Shown piece after piece: positions 1 through 8,679 of a stretch of DNA of 64,000 bases; the first letter of the stretch is position 1, and each line of letters starts with the position of its first letter. The translations under genes were made by a program, and so were the position numbers. A model generated the notes under the pieces. That model was not told the DNA's origin, did no database searches, and worked only from the letters and a program-made list of their open reading frames with translations. Source of the DNA: Rhodobiaceae bacterium (GTDB taxonomy: Bacteria > Pseudomonadota > Alphaproteobacteria > Parvibaculales > Parvibaculaceae); assembly GCA_021404525.1 (NCBI GenBank), contig JAAWWE010000007.1, positions 1 to 64,000 of the forward strand, written 5' to 3'.

Positions 1-585
1 CTTGAAGAGTTCGCGCCGAAAAACCGGTGGACCGACTTGATTGAGGTAAACATCAACAACCTGGCAGCGGTCCCCTCCATCGTCTTTGGATTGTTGGGCC
101 TCGCCGTCTTCTTAAGCTTCTTTGGCATGCCGCGTTCGGCCCCGCTGGTCGGGGGGCTGGTGCTGGCGCTCATGACCCTGCCAACCATCATTATCGCGAC
201 GCGGGCAGCGCTTAAGGCTGTGCCGCCGTCAATCCGCGAAGCAGCGCTAGGTGTCGGCGCCTCTGACTTGCAGGTCGTCACCCATCACGTGCTGCCATTG
301 GCGATGCCTGGCATTCTGACCGGGACCATCATCGGGATGGCACAGGCACTCGGTGAGACAGCGCCCTTGCTGATGATTGGCATGGTCGCCTTCATCGTGG
401 ATGTGCCCTCGACAGTAACAGACCCTTCAACTGTGCTTCCGGTGCAAATCTACATTTGGGCAGACAGCCCGGAACGCGCTTTTGTTGCCAAGACGAGTGC
501 CGCCATCATGGTGCTGCTTGGTTTTCTCATCACCATGAACGCCATCGCGGTACTGTTGCGTAAGCGTTTTGAACGCCGCTGGTAA
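1..585 (+). CDS. pstA: Phosphate ABC transporter permease PstA (3' part; start outside window)
   Basis: Inner-membrane permease of the high-affinity phosphate importer PstSCAB. The reading frame is open from base 1 and gives 194 C-terminal residues; the start lies upstream of the window. Several hydrophobic membrane segments are visible. The BPD-transport EAA loop that docks on the ATPase appears as [13 protein letters not shown] followed by [11 protein letters not shown]. The protein ends in a basic tail. It is followed after 11 bases by pstB, so the genes form the usual pstCAB-phoU-phoB operon. A PHO box would be expected upstream of the first gene, beyond the window edge. Confidence 0.93.
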   Translation, partial: LEEFAPKNRWTDLIEVNINNLAAVPSIVFGLLGLAVFLSFFGMPRSAPLVGGLVLALMTLPTIIIATRAALKAVPPSIREAALGVGASDLQVVTHHVLPLAMPGILTGTIIGMAQALGETAPLLMIGMVAFIVDVPSTVTDPSTVLPVQIYIWADSPERAFVAKTSAAIMVLLGFLITMNAIAVLLRKRFERRW

Positions 586-596
586 AGGATCAGGTC

Positions 597-1409
597 ATGT
601 CGGTCGCTGAAGCCGTTAAATCTGAAACACCTGCTGAAAAGCCGGAACAGATAAAACATAAGATCACAGGCAAGGATGTCTCCGTCTTTTATGGCGAAAA
701 ACAGGCTTTGTTTGATGTCAATCTCGACATCCGCGAACAGCAGGTTACCTCGCTGATTGGCCCATCTGGGTGTGGGAAGTCCACTTTCCTTCGCTGCATC
801 AATCGGATGAACGACGTGATTGACGGCTGCCGGATTGAAGGCGAAGTCAAAGTCGATGGGACAGACATATATCGCTCAGGCCTGGACGTTGTCGAGCTAC
901 GGGCCCGCGTTGGCATGGTGTTCCAGAAGCCAAATCCTTTTCCTAAATCGATCTATGACAATATCGCCTACGGCCCGCGGATTCACGGTCAAGCCAGTGA
1001 CTCCGCAGAGTTGGATGAGATCGTCGAGACCAGTCTTCGCAGAGCAGGTCTTTGGGAAGAGGTGAAAGACCGTTTGGACAATCCCGGAACAGGCCTTTCG
1101 GGTGGTCAGCAGCAGAGGCTTTGTATCGCCCGGGCGATTGCGGTGAACCCGGAAGTCATTTTGATGGATGAACCCTGTTCGGCGCTGGACCCGATTGCGA
1201 CGGCTCGGATTGAAGAACTTATTGATGAGCTAAGAGAAAAATACACGATCGTGATCGTGACACACTCAATGCAGCAGGCTGCCCGCGTTTCTCAGCGGAC
1301 AGCATTTTTCCATATGGGTGTGGTGGTTGAAGAAGGTGCGACGAGCGACATTTTCACCAAACCACGTGACGAGCGGACACTAGACTATATCACTGGTCGG
1401 TTTGGCTAA
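597..1409 (+). CDS. pstB: Phosphate ABC transporter ATP-binding protein PstB
   Basis: Cytoplasmic ATPase that powers phosphate import through PstA/PstC. The protein has 270 residues, normal for the family plus an N-terminal extension of about 20 residues. Walker [10 protein letters not shown] is at about 55-63, the Q-loop at about 110, the signature LSGGQ at 167-171, Walker B ILMDEP at about 188-193 and the switch histidine at about 223. The start ATG at 597 follows a GGATC-type ribosome site and lies 11 bases after pstA. Together with PhoU it is expected to convey phosphate status to the PhoR/PhoB system. Confidence 0.96.
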   Translation: MSVAEAVKSETPAEKPEQIKHKITGKDVSVFYGEKQALFDVNLDIREQQVTSLIGPSGCGKSTFLRCINRMNDVIDGCRIEGEVKVDGTDIYRSGLDVVELRARVGMVFQKPNPFPKSIYDNIAYGPRIHGQASDSAELDEIVETSLRRAGLWEEVKDRLDNPGTGLSGGQQQRLCIARAIAVNPEVILMDEPCSALDPIATARIEELIDELREKYTIVIVTHSMQQAARVSQRTAFFHMGVVVEEGATSDIFTKPRDERTLDYITGRFG

Positions 1410-1439
1410 GCGCCCATCGGGACCAAAGGAGACAGCATT

Positions 1440-2156
1440 GTGACAGACCATATCGTTACTTCTTTTTCAGAAGAGCTTGAACAGCTCTCGACCAATGTGT
1501 CCAAGATGGGCGGTCTTGCTGAAGCTCAACTGCAAAGCGCCATTGACGCGATAACCCGACGGGATATGGCGCTGGCGGACCGGACGGTCATGCAGGACCA
1601 GCAACTGGACGATCTTGAGATCCTGATTGAGGAGAACGCGGTTGAACTGATTGCCCTTCGTCAGCCCATGGCACTTGATCTGCGCGAAGCAATGACAGCA
1701 ATCAAGATCGCTGCCGACCTTGAACGTATTGGTGACCTGGCAAAAAACATCTCAAAACGCTCACTGGTCATTTTTCAGGACTATGAAACGCCAAACCGGC
1801 TGGTGCAGGGTCTAAGTCGCATGGGCAAGCTGTCGCTGGGACAACTGAAACTTGTTCTGGATGCCTACACCAACCGTGATGTTGAAATGGCCAACAAAGT
1901 CTGGGTGTCGGATGAAGAGATTGACGAGATGTACAACTCCGTCTTCCGTGAACTCCTCACCTACATGATGGAGGACCCGCGCATGATCGGCATGTGCACG
2001 CATCTTCTGTTCGTTGCAAAGAACATTGAACGTATCGGGGACCACGCCACAAACATTGCCGAGACCGTAAGCTATTTGGTCACTGGTGACCGGGTGGTCG
2101 GGGAGCGTCCGAAGGGGGACAAAACCAGCACCACCTCTGTGGCGACCGGGACATAG
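1440..2156 (+). CDS. phoU: Phosphate signalling complex protein PhoU
   Basis: Negative regulator that links the Pst transporter to PhoR/PhoB signalling, cytoplasmic and peripheral. The 238-residue protein consists of two repeated three-helix PhoU domains; matching stretches are LREAMTAIKIAADLERIGDLAKNI in the first half and the equivalent THLLFVAKNIERIGDHATNIAE in the second (only key segments quoted: DLERIGD and NIERIGD). Both repeats keep the acidic metal-binding pattern. Translation starts at GTG 1440, preceded by a good AAAGGAGA ribosome site. It lies 30 bases after pstB in the same operon. Confidence 0.95.
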   Translation: MTDHIVTSFSEELEQLSTNVSKMGGLAEAQLQSAIDAITRRDMALADRTVMQDQQLDDLEILIEENAVELIALRQPMALDLREAMTAIKIAADLERIGDLAKNISKRSLVIFQDYETPNRLVQGLSRMGKLSLGQLKLVLDAYTNRDVEMANKVWVSDEEIDEMYNSVFRELLTYMMEDPRMIGMCTHLLFVAKNIERIGDHATNIAETVSYLVTGDRVVGERPKGDKTSTTSVATGT

Positions 2157-2164
2157 GCATAGAC

Positions 2165-2221
2165 ATGAAACTGAGCGAGCATCACTTGGCGATGATCGCC
2201 AAGAAGTTGCCGGAGGTATAA
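2165..2221 (+). CDS. Possible 18-residue leader peptide ahead of phoB
   Basis: An ATG at 2165 opens an 18-codon frame, MKLSEHHLAMIAKKLPEV, whose TAA stop (2219-2221) ends one base before the phoB ATG. The strong phoB ribosome site GGAGG lies inside its last codons. This arrangement would let termination of the small frame feed ribosomes into phoB. No clear ribosome site precedes it. It may be a chance frame in a 66-base gap; support is only positional. Confidence 0.25.
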   Translation: MKLSEHHLAMIAKKLPEV

Positions 2222-2222
2222 G

Positions 2223-2987
2223 ATGGCCCTTGAGATGGAATTTGATGCGAGAACATCAGCCGCTACCGGCTCAACAACACGGCGCACAACAATGAAGCCC
2301 ACAGTTCTGGTTGTCGAAGACGAAGAAGCACTTGCAATGCTCCTTCAGTACAATCTGGAGAAAGAAGGGTACAATGTTGTGGCAACGGCCGACGGCGAAG
2401 AGGCCGCGATGCTGGTGCGTGAGATAGAGCCTGATCTTGTTCTGCTCGATTGGATGTTGCCAAGCCTGTCGGGTATTGAGCTCTGTCGGCGTCTGCGCTC
2501 GCGATCTGAAACACGCAATCTGCCGATTGTGATGATCACGGCACGGGGTGAAGAGGCTGACCGCATTCGCGGCCTCGACACCGGCGCTGATGACTACATT
2601 ACAAAGCCATTCTCCACCACCGAATTGATGGCCCGTATCCGTGCCGTGTTAAGGCGTATTCGTCCGGCGCTTGCGGAAGACATTGTGACCTTTGGCGATG
2701 TGGTGATGGACCGCTCATCGCACCGGGTGCGTCGTGGTGAACGCGAAATCCACTTGGGCCCAACCGAGTATCGCCTGTTAGAGCACCTCATGCAGCACCC
2801 TGGCCGTGTTTTTAGCCGAACACAGCTGCTGGACGCCGTCTGGGGGTCAGATGTCTATGTGGAAGCACGGACCGTTGACGTGCATATCGGACGTCTTCGC
2901 AAAGCTCTCAATCAAAAGGGCCAGCGTGATCCCATCCGCACTGTTCGCGCAGCAGGCTACGCACTTGATGAGCAGTTTATGAACTGA
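2223..2987 (+). CDS. phoB: Phosphate regulon response regulator PhoB
   Basis: OmpR-family response regulator that activates the phosphate-starvation regulon. The N-terminal receiver has the acidic pair EDE (32-34), phospho-acceptor Asp76 in LLDWMLP and Lys128 in the TKPF motif. The C-terminal winged helix (about 155-250) contains the RTVDVHIGRLRKAL recognition region. Start choice matters: ATG 2223 has an excellent GGAGG six bases upstream and adds 23 residues, rich in Thr and Ala, before the usual family start at internal ATG 2292 (MKPTVLVVEDEE). I chose 2223 on the ribosome site; the shorter form is possible. No phoR lies in the window downstream. Confidence 0.92.
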   Translation: MALEMEFDARTSAATGSTTRRTTMKPTVLVVEDEEALAMLLQYNLEKEGYNVVATADGEEAAMLVREIEPDLVLLDWMLPSLSGIELCRRLRSRSETRNLPIVMITARGEEADRIRGLDTGADDYITKPFSTTELMARIRAVLRRIRPALAEDIVTFGDVVMDRSSHRVRRGEREIHLGPTEYRLLEHLMQHPGRVFSRTQLLDAVWGSDVYVEARTVDVHIGRLRKALNQKGQRDPIRTVRAAGYALDEQFMN

Positions 2988-3006
2988 TCTACGTCTTGCT
3001 GCCCAC

Positions 3007-3037
3007 AAAAAAAGCCAGCGACAGGCGCTGGCTTTTT
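3007..3037. terminator. Bidirectional terminator between phoB and gcrA
   Basis: A 7-bp GC-rich stem GCCAGCG / CGCTGGC (3014-3020 and 3026-3032) is flanked by an A run on the left and a T run on the right, so it can end transcription both of phoB (+) and of gcrA (-). Confidence 0.85.
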
Positions 3038-3059
3038 CATATTGTCATCAAGAGAGTGA

Positions 3060-3566
3060 CTAGCTTGCGAAGCCTGTTTTCGTGCGCGGACGATCTGCCC
3101 GACGACGCGGCTGAACTGGCTGATAGGCTAGCTTGGCGTGCGTGGTGCAGTAAGGCATACCAGCCTCTGCCTTATGTCCACAGAAGTGGAAGTCATCCGT
3201 TCCCGGGTCGCCAATTGGCCATTTGCATGTGTGCTCTGTAAGCGTCAGAACCGTCGCAAGCTGGCCCGGTGTGACTTCCACAGGCACCAATGGTTGAGGC
3301 TCTGGCTCCGGCATTGCCGGTTCCTCTTTGACTTCTACAGGGCGAGGGGCTGATGGCTGCTGCGGCCGCGGCGCTGCCGCCCGCGGCGTAGAGGGCCGTG
3401 CTCTCGGTGCGCGGTTTGTCGTCGCGCGACCAGATAAGCCCAGACGATGGATTTTCCCGATAACCGCATTGCGGGTCACCCCACCAAGCTGCTTAGCAAC
3501 CTGGCTGGCACTCAGACCCTCCGCCCAAAGTTTTTTCAGAAGCTCAACGCGTTCTTCTGTCCACAT
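3060..3566 (-). CDS. gcrA: GcrA family cell-cycle regulator
   Basis: Alphaproteobacterial sigma70 cofactor that activates cell-cycle promoters carrying CcrM-methylated GANTC sites. The 168-residue protein begins with the diagnostic MWTEERVELLKKLW helix, followed by the helix-turn-helix segment ASQVAKQLGGVTRNAVIGK and RLGLSGR. A Pro/Arg-rich linker (about 50-110) joins to the C-terminal RNA-polymerase-binding region with CKWPIGDPG and a Cys/His set (FCGHKAEAGMPYCTTH). The gene converges on phoB and shares its terminator. Its 200-base upstream region contains a GANTC site next to a perfect DnaA box, consistent with the DnaA and methylation control known for gcrA in Caulobacter. Confidence 0.95.
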   Translation of the reverse strand: MWTEERVELLKKLWAEGLSASQVAKQLGGVTRNAVIGKIHRLGLSGRATTNRAPRARPSTPRAAAPRPQQPSAPRPVEVKEEPAMPEPEPQPLVPVEVTPGQLATVLTLTEHTCKWPIGDPGTDDFHFCGHKAEAGMPYCTTHAKLAYQPVQPRRRADRPRTKTGFAS

Positions 3567-3761
3567 GGCTCGCTATCCCCTTGAAATGGCGCCGAAAACG
3601 GTCGCCGGCCCCTCAGAATGCATCTCAGGGCGACCTACAAAACCCGGGTCTGGACCTTGTGAAAAGGTTAACGCCCGCCGCTTGGTCGCACTAGATGTCG
3701 TGTACTTGAAGTCAAAATATACAAAATGAGGGGTGTTGGACGCAAGATTTGGTTAAGAAAT

Positions 3762-3778
3762 GAATCTGCTTATCCACA
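3762..3778 (+). promoter_or_regulatory. GANTC methylation site adjoining a perfect DnaA box upstream of gcrA
   Basis: GAATC (3762-3766) is a CcrM-type methylation target. TTATCCACA (3770-3778) matches the strong DnaA box exactly. They lie about 200 bases upstream of the gcrA start. In Caulobacter, gcrA transcription is known to be activated by DnaA and affected by methylation state; the role here is inferred from the motifs and position. The rest of the 452-base gap 3567-4018 contains the phased repeats listed separately and no credible gene. Confidence 0.6.
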
Positions 3779-3811
3779 GAAAATCGTCCAATCAGATGCA
3801 ATCGGGTGGCG

Positions 3812-3891
3812 CTTTGGGGAAAACCTGTCGCCAATGTGGAAAACCCAGCCTCATTATGGAAAAAGCCCACCCATTATGGAAAAAGCATCGC
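3812..3891 (+). repeat. Four imperfect 20-bp tandem repeats with GGAAAA cores
   Basis: Consecutive 20-bp units at 3812, 3832, 3852 and 3872 share the core T-N-N-GGAAAA, the GG falling at 3818, 3838, 3858 and 3878. The third and fourth share the 15-mer CATTATGGAAAAAGC. The second reads TGTGGAAAA, one mismatch from an inverted DnaA box. Twenty base pairs is close to two helical turns, so all cores face the same side of the DNA. They lie between the DnaA box upstream of gcrA and the ABC-2 permease gene. Function unknown; a protein-binding iteron-like array is the simplest reading. Confidence 0.65.
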
Positions 3892-4018
3892 TGGGTCATT
3901 GCGGTTGTGCCTTTAATCGCCTATCTCCGGAGCCGGGGCGGATTATCTGGATCACATGAGATGGGTGAGACGCTATATGCAGTTGCGGCGGTGACGCCTG
4001 CAAAGTGGGGCCGAATTC

Positions 4019-4828
4019 ATGAGCCAGGAAAACTATCTGCCAGAAGGCGCACGGCACTTCGGGTCCTTCAATTGGCTGGGTCTTTGGACACTTTACCTGA
4101 AAGAGGTAAAACGCTTTGTCAAAGTCATCACGCAGACCGTGCTGGCGCCCGTCATCACGACGCTTCTTTTTCTCGCGATTTTCTCTCTTGCCCTAGGACG
4201 TCTGCGGCCGGATGTGAACGGGGTGCCCTTCACGGAGTTCCTGGCTCCCGGTCTCATCATGATGACCATGCTGCAGAATGCCTTTGCCAACACGTCCTCA
4301 TCAATCCTGATTTCGAAGGTTCAGGGCAACATCGTTGACGTGCTGATGCCACCTTTGTCGGCTGGAGAGCTCAATATCGGCTTTGCCATGGCGGGTGTGA
4401 CGCGCGGCGTGTTCGTTGGTCTTGTCACCGCAATCGGCATGTTGCCTTTCGTCGGGCTGTCCATCGAGCATCTCTGGGCCGTTATCTTCTTTGCTGTGGG
4501 CGCGTCTTTGATGCTCTCGCTGCTTGGCATGCTGGGCGGCATTTGGGCGGAGAAATTCGATCACCTGCAGGCGGTCACCAACTTCATCATTACCCCTTTG
4601 GCCTTTCTCTCAGGCACCTTCTATTCCGTGAAACAGCTGCCAGAGTTCGCCTACATTTTCACCCAATACAACCCGTTCTTCTATCTGATTGACGGCTTCC
4701 GCTACGCCTTCACCGGTGTCTCCGACGGCAACATCATGACCGGTGTTCTGGTCACCATCGGCTGCAATGCAGTGCTTTGGGTGATCTCCGATAGAGTTCT
4801 CCGACGAGGCTATCGTCTCAAGGCCTAA
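4019..4828 (+). CDS. ABC-2 type transporter permease
   Basis: Integral membrane protein of 269 residues with about six hydrophobic segments, matching the ABC-2 (YadH/NodJ-like) permease family of exporters. The N-terminal amphipathic connecting helix WTLYLKEVKRFVKV precedes the first membrane span, and the family-typical segment ITPLAFLSGTFYSV followed by NPFFYLIDGFRYAF sits near the C-terminus. Such permeases need an ATP-binding partner, which is normally encoded next door; none is found on either side here, so the ATPase must be elsewhere. Substrate unknown (lipid, polysaccharide or drug in relatives). A hairpin with AAGTCAC arms (4838-4862) follows the stop but lacks a T run. Confidence 0.88.
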   Translation: MSQENYLPEGARHFGSFNWLGLWTLYLKEVKRFVKVITQTVLAPVITTLLFLAIFSLALGRLRPDVNGVPFTEFLAPGLIMMTMLQNAFANTSSSILISKVQGNIVDVLMPPLSAGELNIGFAMAGVTRGVFVGLVTAIGMLPFVGLSIEHLWAVIFFAVGASLMLSLLGMLGGIWAEKFDHLQAVTNFIITPLAFLSGTFYSVKQLPEFAYIFTQYNPFFYLIDGFRYAFTGVSDGNIMTGVLVTIGCNAVLWVISDRVLRRGYRLKA

Positions 4829-4876
4829 CCTATTGAGAAGTCACACCTATTTCATGTGACTTGCCATTTCAGCCAA

Positions 4877-4905
4877 TTGACAAGAGCCCTCACTTTGAGG
4901 ATACT
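4877..4905 (+). promoter_or_regulatory. Predicted sigma70 promoter for argD operon
   Basis: TTGACA (4877-4882), a 17-base spacer and GATACT (4900-4905) form a good housekeeping promoter 66 bases ahead of the argD ATG. The expected start of transcription is near 4912, so the terminator hairpin at 4923-4947 would lie in the argD leader. Confidence 0.5.
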
Positions 4906-4922
4906 CCGGCGCTTCTTGAACA

Positions 4923-4947
4923 GCCGCCGGCCTCTGGCGGCTTTTTT
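4923..4947 (+). terminator. Intrinsic terminator within the argD leader (possible attenuator)
   Basis: Stem GCCGCC (4923-4928) / GGCGGC (4936-4941) with a 7-base loop is followed by six T residues. It ends only 24 bases before the argD start and 11 before its ribosome site (GGGAG, 4960-4964). It can stop read-through from the upstream permease gene, but it also lies downstream of the best argD promoter. The segment CCGGCG at 4906-4911 is complementary to CGCCGG at 4925-4930 and could form a competing structure if it is transcribed. Confidence 0.75.
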
Positions 4948-4970
4948 CATTGGCGTTCGGGAGCATACCG

Positions 4971-6170
4971 ATGATCACGCCCATATTGCCGACCTATGGT
5001 CGGGCCGACCTCGAGTTTGAGAGCGGCGAAGGACCATTTTTGATAACGCCTGCGGGCGATCGCTACCTCGATTTTGGGGCAGGGATCGCTGTGGCCGCCC
5101 TTGGTCATGCGCATCCCCATTTGGTGGAGGCTCTGGAAGCCCAGGCGAAGAAGCTTTGGCACACCTCCAACCTTTACCGCATTCCGGGGCAGGAGCGTCT
5201 TGCGGAGCGCCTGGTCGCTGCAACCTTTGCCGATACTGTCTTCTTTACAAATTCCGGCGCAGAAGCGCTTGAGTGCTCTATCAAGATGGCACGTAAGTTC
5301 CATGCAGAGAACGGTGCACCGGAACGGGACGAGCTGATTACGTTTGAGGGCGCCTTCCACGGCCGGACGTTGGCCACGATCTCTGCAGGTGGGCAAGAAA
5401 AATATCTCGAAGGCTTTGGTCGGCGCATGCCAGGCTTCGTGCAGGTTCCGATGGGCGATCTAAAAGCGCTTAAAGAGGCGATCGGTCCGAACACCGCCGG
5501 TGTCCTGCTTGAGCCTATTGAAGGTGAGGGCGGGATCCGTCCTTGGGAACTCACAGCACTGCAATCGATACGCACCATTTGTGACGAGGCAGGCATTTTG
5601 CTCGTACTCGATGAAGTTCAAACCGGTGTCGGCCGGACAGGCAAGCTCTACGCTCATGAATTGGCCGGAGTGACGCCCGACATTATGGCTTCAGCCAAGG
5701 GCCTCGGCGGCGGCTTCCCCGTTGGCGCCTGTCTGGCAACGGAAGAGGCCGCAAAGGGCATGACCGCGGGCACCCATGGATCGACCTTTGGAGGAAACCC
5801 TCTGGCAATGGCAGTGGCCAACGGCGTGCTGGATGTTGTGCTTGATGAGGGCTTTCTCGACGCTGTGCAGCAAAAGGGCCTCAAGCTGAAGCAGAAGCTT
5901 GCCATGCTGGCGGACGAAAACAGCGACATCATAGAGACGGTACGCGGTGAGGGCCTGATGCTGGGGCTCAAATGCAAAATCCCAAACACCGAACTTGTCG
6001 GCGCCCTGGTTGACCGCAAGATGCTGACCGTTGGAGCGGGCGACAATGTCGTTCGCCTCCTCCCGCCGCTCATCATTGACGACACACATATTGATCAGGC
6101 GATTGAAACCATCGCCGATGCCTGCGGCGCTTTAAGAGCTGCAAAGGCCAAGAAGGAGGCTGCGACATGA
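4971..6170 (+). CDS. argD: Acetylornithine aminotransferase
   Basis: Class III PLP-dependent aminotransferase of arginine synthesis that makes N-acetylornithine from N-acetylglutamate semialdehyde and glutamate; it may also serve lysine synthesis as a succinyldiaminopimelate transaminase. The 399-residue product shows the PLP phosphate-binding NSGAEA near 94-99, the [12 protein letters not shown] segment with the PLP-contacting Asp at 214, and the Schiff-base Lys at 243 in SAKGLGGG. I chose ATG 4971, which has a GGGAG site seven bases upstream, over a TTG seven codons earlier that falls at the terminator. Its stop overlaps the argF start (ATGA). Confidence 0.95.
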   Translation: MITPILPTYGRADLEFESGEGPFLITPAGDRYLDFGAGIAVAALGHAHPHLVEALEAQAKKLWHTSNLYRIPGQERLAERLVAATFADTVFFTNSGAEALECSIKMARKFHAENGAPERDELITFEGAFHGRTLATISAGGQEKYLEGFGRRMPGFVQVPMGDLKALKEAIGPNTAGVLLEPIEGEGGIRPWELTALQSIRTICDEAGILLVLDEVQTGVGRTGKLYAHELAGVTPDIMASAKGLGGGFPVGACLATEEAAKGMTAGTHGSTFGGNPLAMAVANGVLDVVLDEGFLDAVQQKGLKLKQKLAMLADENSDIIETVRGEGLMLGLKCKIPNTELVGALVDRKMLTVGAGDNVVRLLPPLIIDDTHIDQAIETIADACGALRAAKAKKEAAT

Positions 6171-7102
6171 CGAGCGCGCCGAAACATTTCCTAGACCTGG
6201 ATGAGGTCGCCAAAGGCGATCTGCGCAGCATTATTGATGACGCTCGCTCCCGTAAAGAAGCGCGTGCAGGATTGCCTCAGGGGATTGTTGATAAGGACAA
6301 GCCCCTTGAAGGTCGGATTCTGGCAATGATCTTTGAAAAGCCCTCAACAAGAACTCGTGTCTCGTTTGATGTTGGGATGCGCCAACTGGGTGGCGAGACA
6401 TTGCTTCTGAACGGCGCAGAAATGCAGCTGGGTCGGGGTGAAAGTGTGGCTGACACAGCGCGTGTGCTCTCGCGCTACGTTGATGCCATCATGATCCGCA
6501 CCACAAGCCACGACAATTTGTTGGAGCTTGCGGAATATGCAACCGTGCCGGTGATCAATGGTCTGACCGATAAGACCCATCCGTGTCAGTTGATGGCCGA
6601 TGTTTTGACATTCGAAGAACATAAAGGGCCGATCAAGGATCGCTCCGTTGCCTGGTCTGGCGACGGCAACAATGTCGCCGTATCCTGGGTGCAGGCCGCA
6701 GCACAGTTTGACTTTGATCTGCGCGTCGCCTGCCCACCTGAACTTTCTCTGCCAGACGAAACGGTAACCTGGGCGAAAGACCAGGGCGCGCGGGTGAAAG
6801 TCACCACGGACCCCTATGAGGCCGTGGACGGGGTAGATTGTGTCGTCGCTGACACCTGGGTTTCCATGGGTGACCCGGAGGACCTGATCGCAAGTCGCCA
6901 CAATTCGCTTGCGCCGTACCAGGTTGATGAACGCCTGATGGCAGCCGCACACAAAGAAGCAATTTTCATGCATTGTTTGCCTGCCCACCGCGGCGAGGAA
7001 ATGACATCCGAAGTTATCGACGGGCCTCAATCGGTTGTGTTCGACGGCGCGGAGAACCGTCTGCATGCGCAGAAAAGCGTTTTGAAGTGGTGCCTCTCGT
7101 GA
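6167..7102 (+). CDS. argF: Ornithine carbamoyltransferase
   Basis: Cytosolic enzyme that joins carbamoyl phosphate and ornithine to give citrulline. The 311-residue protein carries the carbamoyl-phosphate motif STRTR at 60-64, the HPCQ motif at 138-141, an ornithine-binding D-x-W-x-SMG (ADTWVSMG) and the catalytic HCLPAHRG at 269-276. It overlaps argD by four bases (ATGA) and hslO by four (GTGA), so the three genes are translationally coupled. Full length and intact. Confidence 0.97.
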   Translation: MTSAPKHFLDLDEVAKGDLRSIIDDARSRKEARAGLPQGIVDKDKPLEGRILAMIFEKPSTRTRVSFDVGMRQLGGETLLLNGAEMQLGRGESVADTARVLSRYVDAIMIRTTSHDNLLELAEYATVPVINGLTDKTHPCQLMADVLTFEEHKGPIKDRSVAWSGDGNNVAVSWVQAAAQFDFDLRVACPPELSLPDETVTWAKDQGARVKVTTDPYEAVDGVDCVVADTWVSMGDPEDLIASRHNSLAPYQVDERLMAAAHKEAIFMHCLPAHRGEEMTSEVIDGPQSVVFDGAENRLHAQKSVLKWCLS

Positions 7103-8073
7103 CAACAGGCGATCAACCACTCACCACAGAAAACCTGCATCTTGATGACATTGTGGTGCCCTTCCAGATTGAGGGCATTGGCGTGCGAGGGCGCGCCACT
7201 CGCCTGTCTGGCCTAATCACAGATGTTATGTCGCGACATGAATATCCAGAGCCCGTGTCCATCTTGCTGGGAGAGGCACTGACACTTGTCGCGCTGTTGG
7301 GAACAGCGCTCAAGTTTGACGGCAAGCTCACCCTGCAAACAAAGACTGATGGTCCCGTATCCATGCTGGTTGCTGATTTTGAGACACCAGGGAATATCAG
7401 AGGCTATGCGCATCTGGATAGCGAACGACTGGACGCCGCTCTCGAAAAGGGCATTGCGTCTCCCACGGAACTCATGGGAACCGGCTACCTGGCTCTGACA
7501 ATTGACCAGGGTGCCGATATGGATCGCTACCAAGGTATTGTGCAGCTGGACGCGCGAGGGCTGACAGAGGCCGCCCACGAATATTTCGCGCAGTCTGAAC
7601 AGATCGCGACCCGCATTCGCATGGCCGTTGGTCCCCTGTACGAAAGAGGGGAGGCTGGCGAAGCTTCAACGGTCACCTGGCGTGCTGGGGCGGTCATGGT
7701 TCAGCACCTGGCGGAAGATGGCGGTCTTACGGGATACCGAGAACCGGATGACGAGCGCTTGCTGACCGATGAAGAAAAAAACTGGGAGCATGCAGCAATC
7801 CTGCTCGACTCTGTCACTGATACAGAACTCTTGGACCCAGAGGTGACGGCTGACCGTCTGCTGTTCCGTCTCTATCATGAAGACGGTGTGCGGGTATTTA
7901 GTCCGGCAAGTGTTCAGTTCGGCTGCCCCTGCTCTCGTGAGCGGATTGAAGGCGTGTTGAAGACATTTGGGGCTGACGATCTGGATCACATGGTGGAGAA
8001 TGGGCGCATTGAGGCTAAATGCGAATTCTGCGCCGATCGCTATGAGTTTGATCCGGCAGACCTGAAGGGGTAA
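7099..8073 (+). CDS. hslO: Redox-regulated chaperone Hsp33
   Basis: Cytosolic holdase activated by oxidative unfolding. The 324-residue protein ends with the zinc-binding redox switch: C-x-C (276, 278) and C-x-x-C (308, 311). The N-terminal domain contains [23 protein letters not shown], typical of the family (shorter key part: GEALTL). The start is taken as GTG 7099, which overlaps the argF stop; frames open further upstream lie inside argF and lack support. The argF-hslO linkage is common in alphaproteobacteria. Confidence 0.94.
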   Translation: MTTGDQPLTTENLHLDDIVVPFQIEGIGVRGRATRLSGLITDVMSRHEYPEPVSILLGEALTLVALLGTALKFDGKLTLQTKTDGPVSMLVADFETPGNIRGYAHLDSERLDAALEKGIASPTELMGTGYLALTIDQGADMDRYQGIVQLDARGLTEAAHEYFAQSEQIATRIRMAVGPLYERGEAGEASTVTWRAGAVMVQHLAEDGGLTGYREPDDERLLTDEEKNWEHAAILLDSVTDTELLDPEVTADRLLFRLYHEDGVRVFSPASVQFGCPCSRERIEGVLKTFGADDLDHMVENGRIEAKCEFCADRYEFDPADLKG

Positions 8074-8080
8074 AGGCACG

Positions 8081-8677
8081 ATGCGCGGTTTTTGGGTCGT
8101 ACTTGGAACCGTTTTGAGTGTTGGGATGCTCAGCGCGTGTACGAGTGCTCCGCCAGCACCGCCAACCGAAATCTCCATCACTTTTCAACACCGCGTGCCG
8201 ATTGCGCTCAATGTTGCAAAGATAGAGCTGGTGGATCGCTATCAGCCTACGCTGCGCAGCCCACATGTGGAGCATCTCCACAAAGTGACGCCTTCGACGG
8301 TCATCCGTGCCTGGGTGGACGAGCGGCTGCGCGCCGCGGGCACCCGAGGATTGATCACACTCATTGTGGAAGAAGCCGGTGTGGTTGAAGAGCCCGTCAG
8401 TGTGTCCGACGGATTTGGGGGTCTGTTTCGTGACGAGGTCGACACCCGCTTGGTCGGCGTGATCCGCGCGCGTTTTGAACATATTGATGTGGGCCCACCC
8501 GGAGCCTCCCATTCAGTAGAGGTAATCGCTGAAGCGAGCGCTGAAGTTCTTGAAAGTGCGACGCTGAACGAACGCGATCTGGCCTATTTTCGCTTGGTTG
8601 AGCGGCTGGTTGGAGAGTTTGATCGCGTTCTCACCGCAGAAATCGAAAAATCGCTGACGCCCCTGATCATCAGATGA
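8081..8677 (+). CDS. Putative lipoprotein of the argD-argF-hslO operon
   Basis: A 198-residue protein with a lipoprotein signal peptide: a hydrophobic stretch followed by the lipobox LSAC, lipidated Cys at 20. The mature part is mixed alpha/beta and soluble, with no enzyme motif that I recognise. It begins seven bases after hslO and is probably the last gene of the operon. It ends two bases before the convergent argE stop. Similar unnamed lipoproteins follow hslO in related bacteria, but the function is not known to me. Confidence 0.8.
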   Translation: MRGFWVVLGTVLSVGMLSACTSAPPAPPTEISITFQHRVPIALNVAKIELVDRYQPTLRSPHVEHLHKVTPSTVIRAWVDERLRAAGTRGLITLIVEEAGVVEEPVSVSDGFGGLFRDEVDTRLVGVIRARFEHIDVGPPGASHSVEVIAEASAEVLESATLNERDLAYFRLVERLVGEFDRVLTAEIEKSLTPLIIR

Positions 8678-8679
8678 CC

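Noticed and set aside
3760-4338. Plus-strand frame running from the repeat region into the ABC-2 permease gene
   Set aside because: Its second half is out of frame with the permease and its first half is encoded by the 20-bp repeats, with no domain or ribosome site.
4838-4862. Hairpin AAGTCAC/GTGACTT after the ABC-2 permease as a terminator
   Set aside because: No T run follows; the true terminator appears to be the hairpin at 4923-4947.
6344-7120. Long minus-strand open frame opposite argF
   Set aside because: It covers the coding strand of a well-conserved gene, has no ribosome site and no recognisable domain; third-codon bias explains its length.
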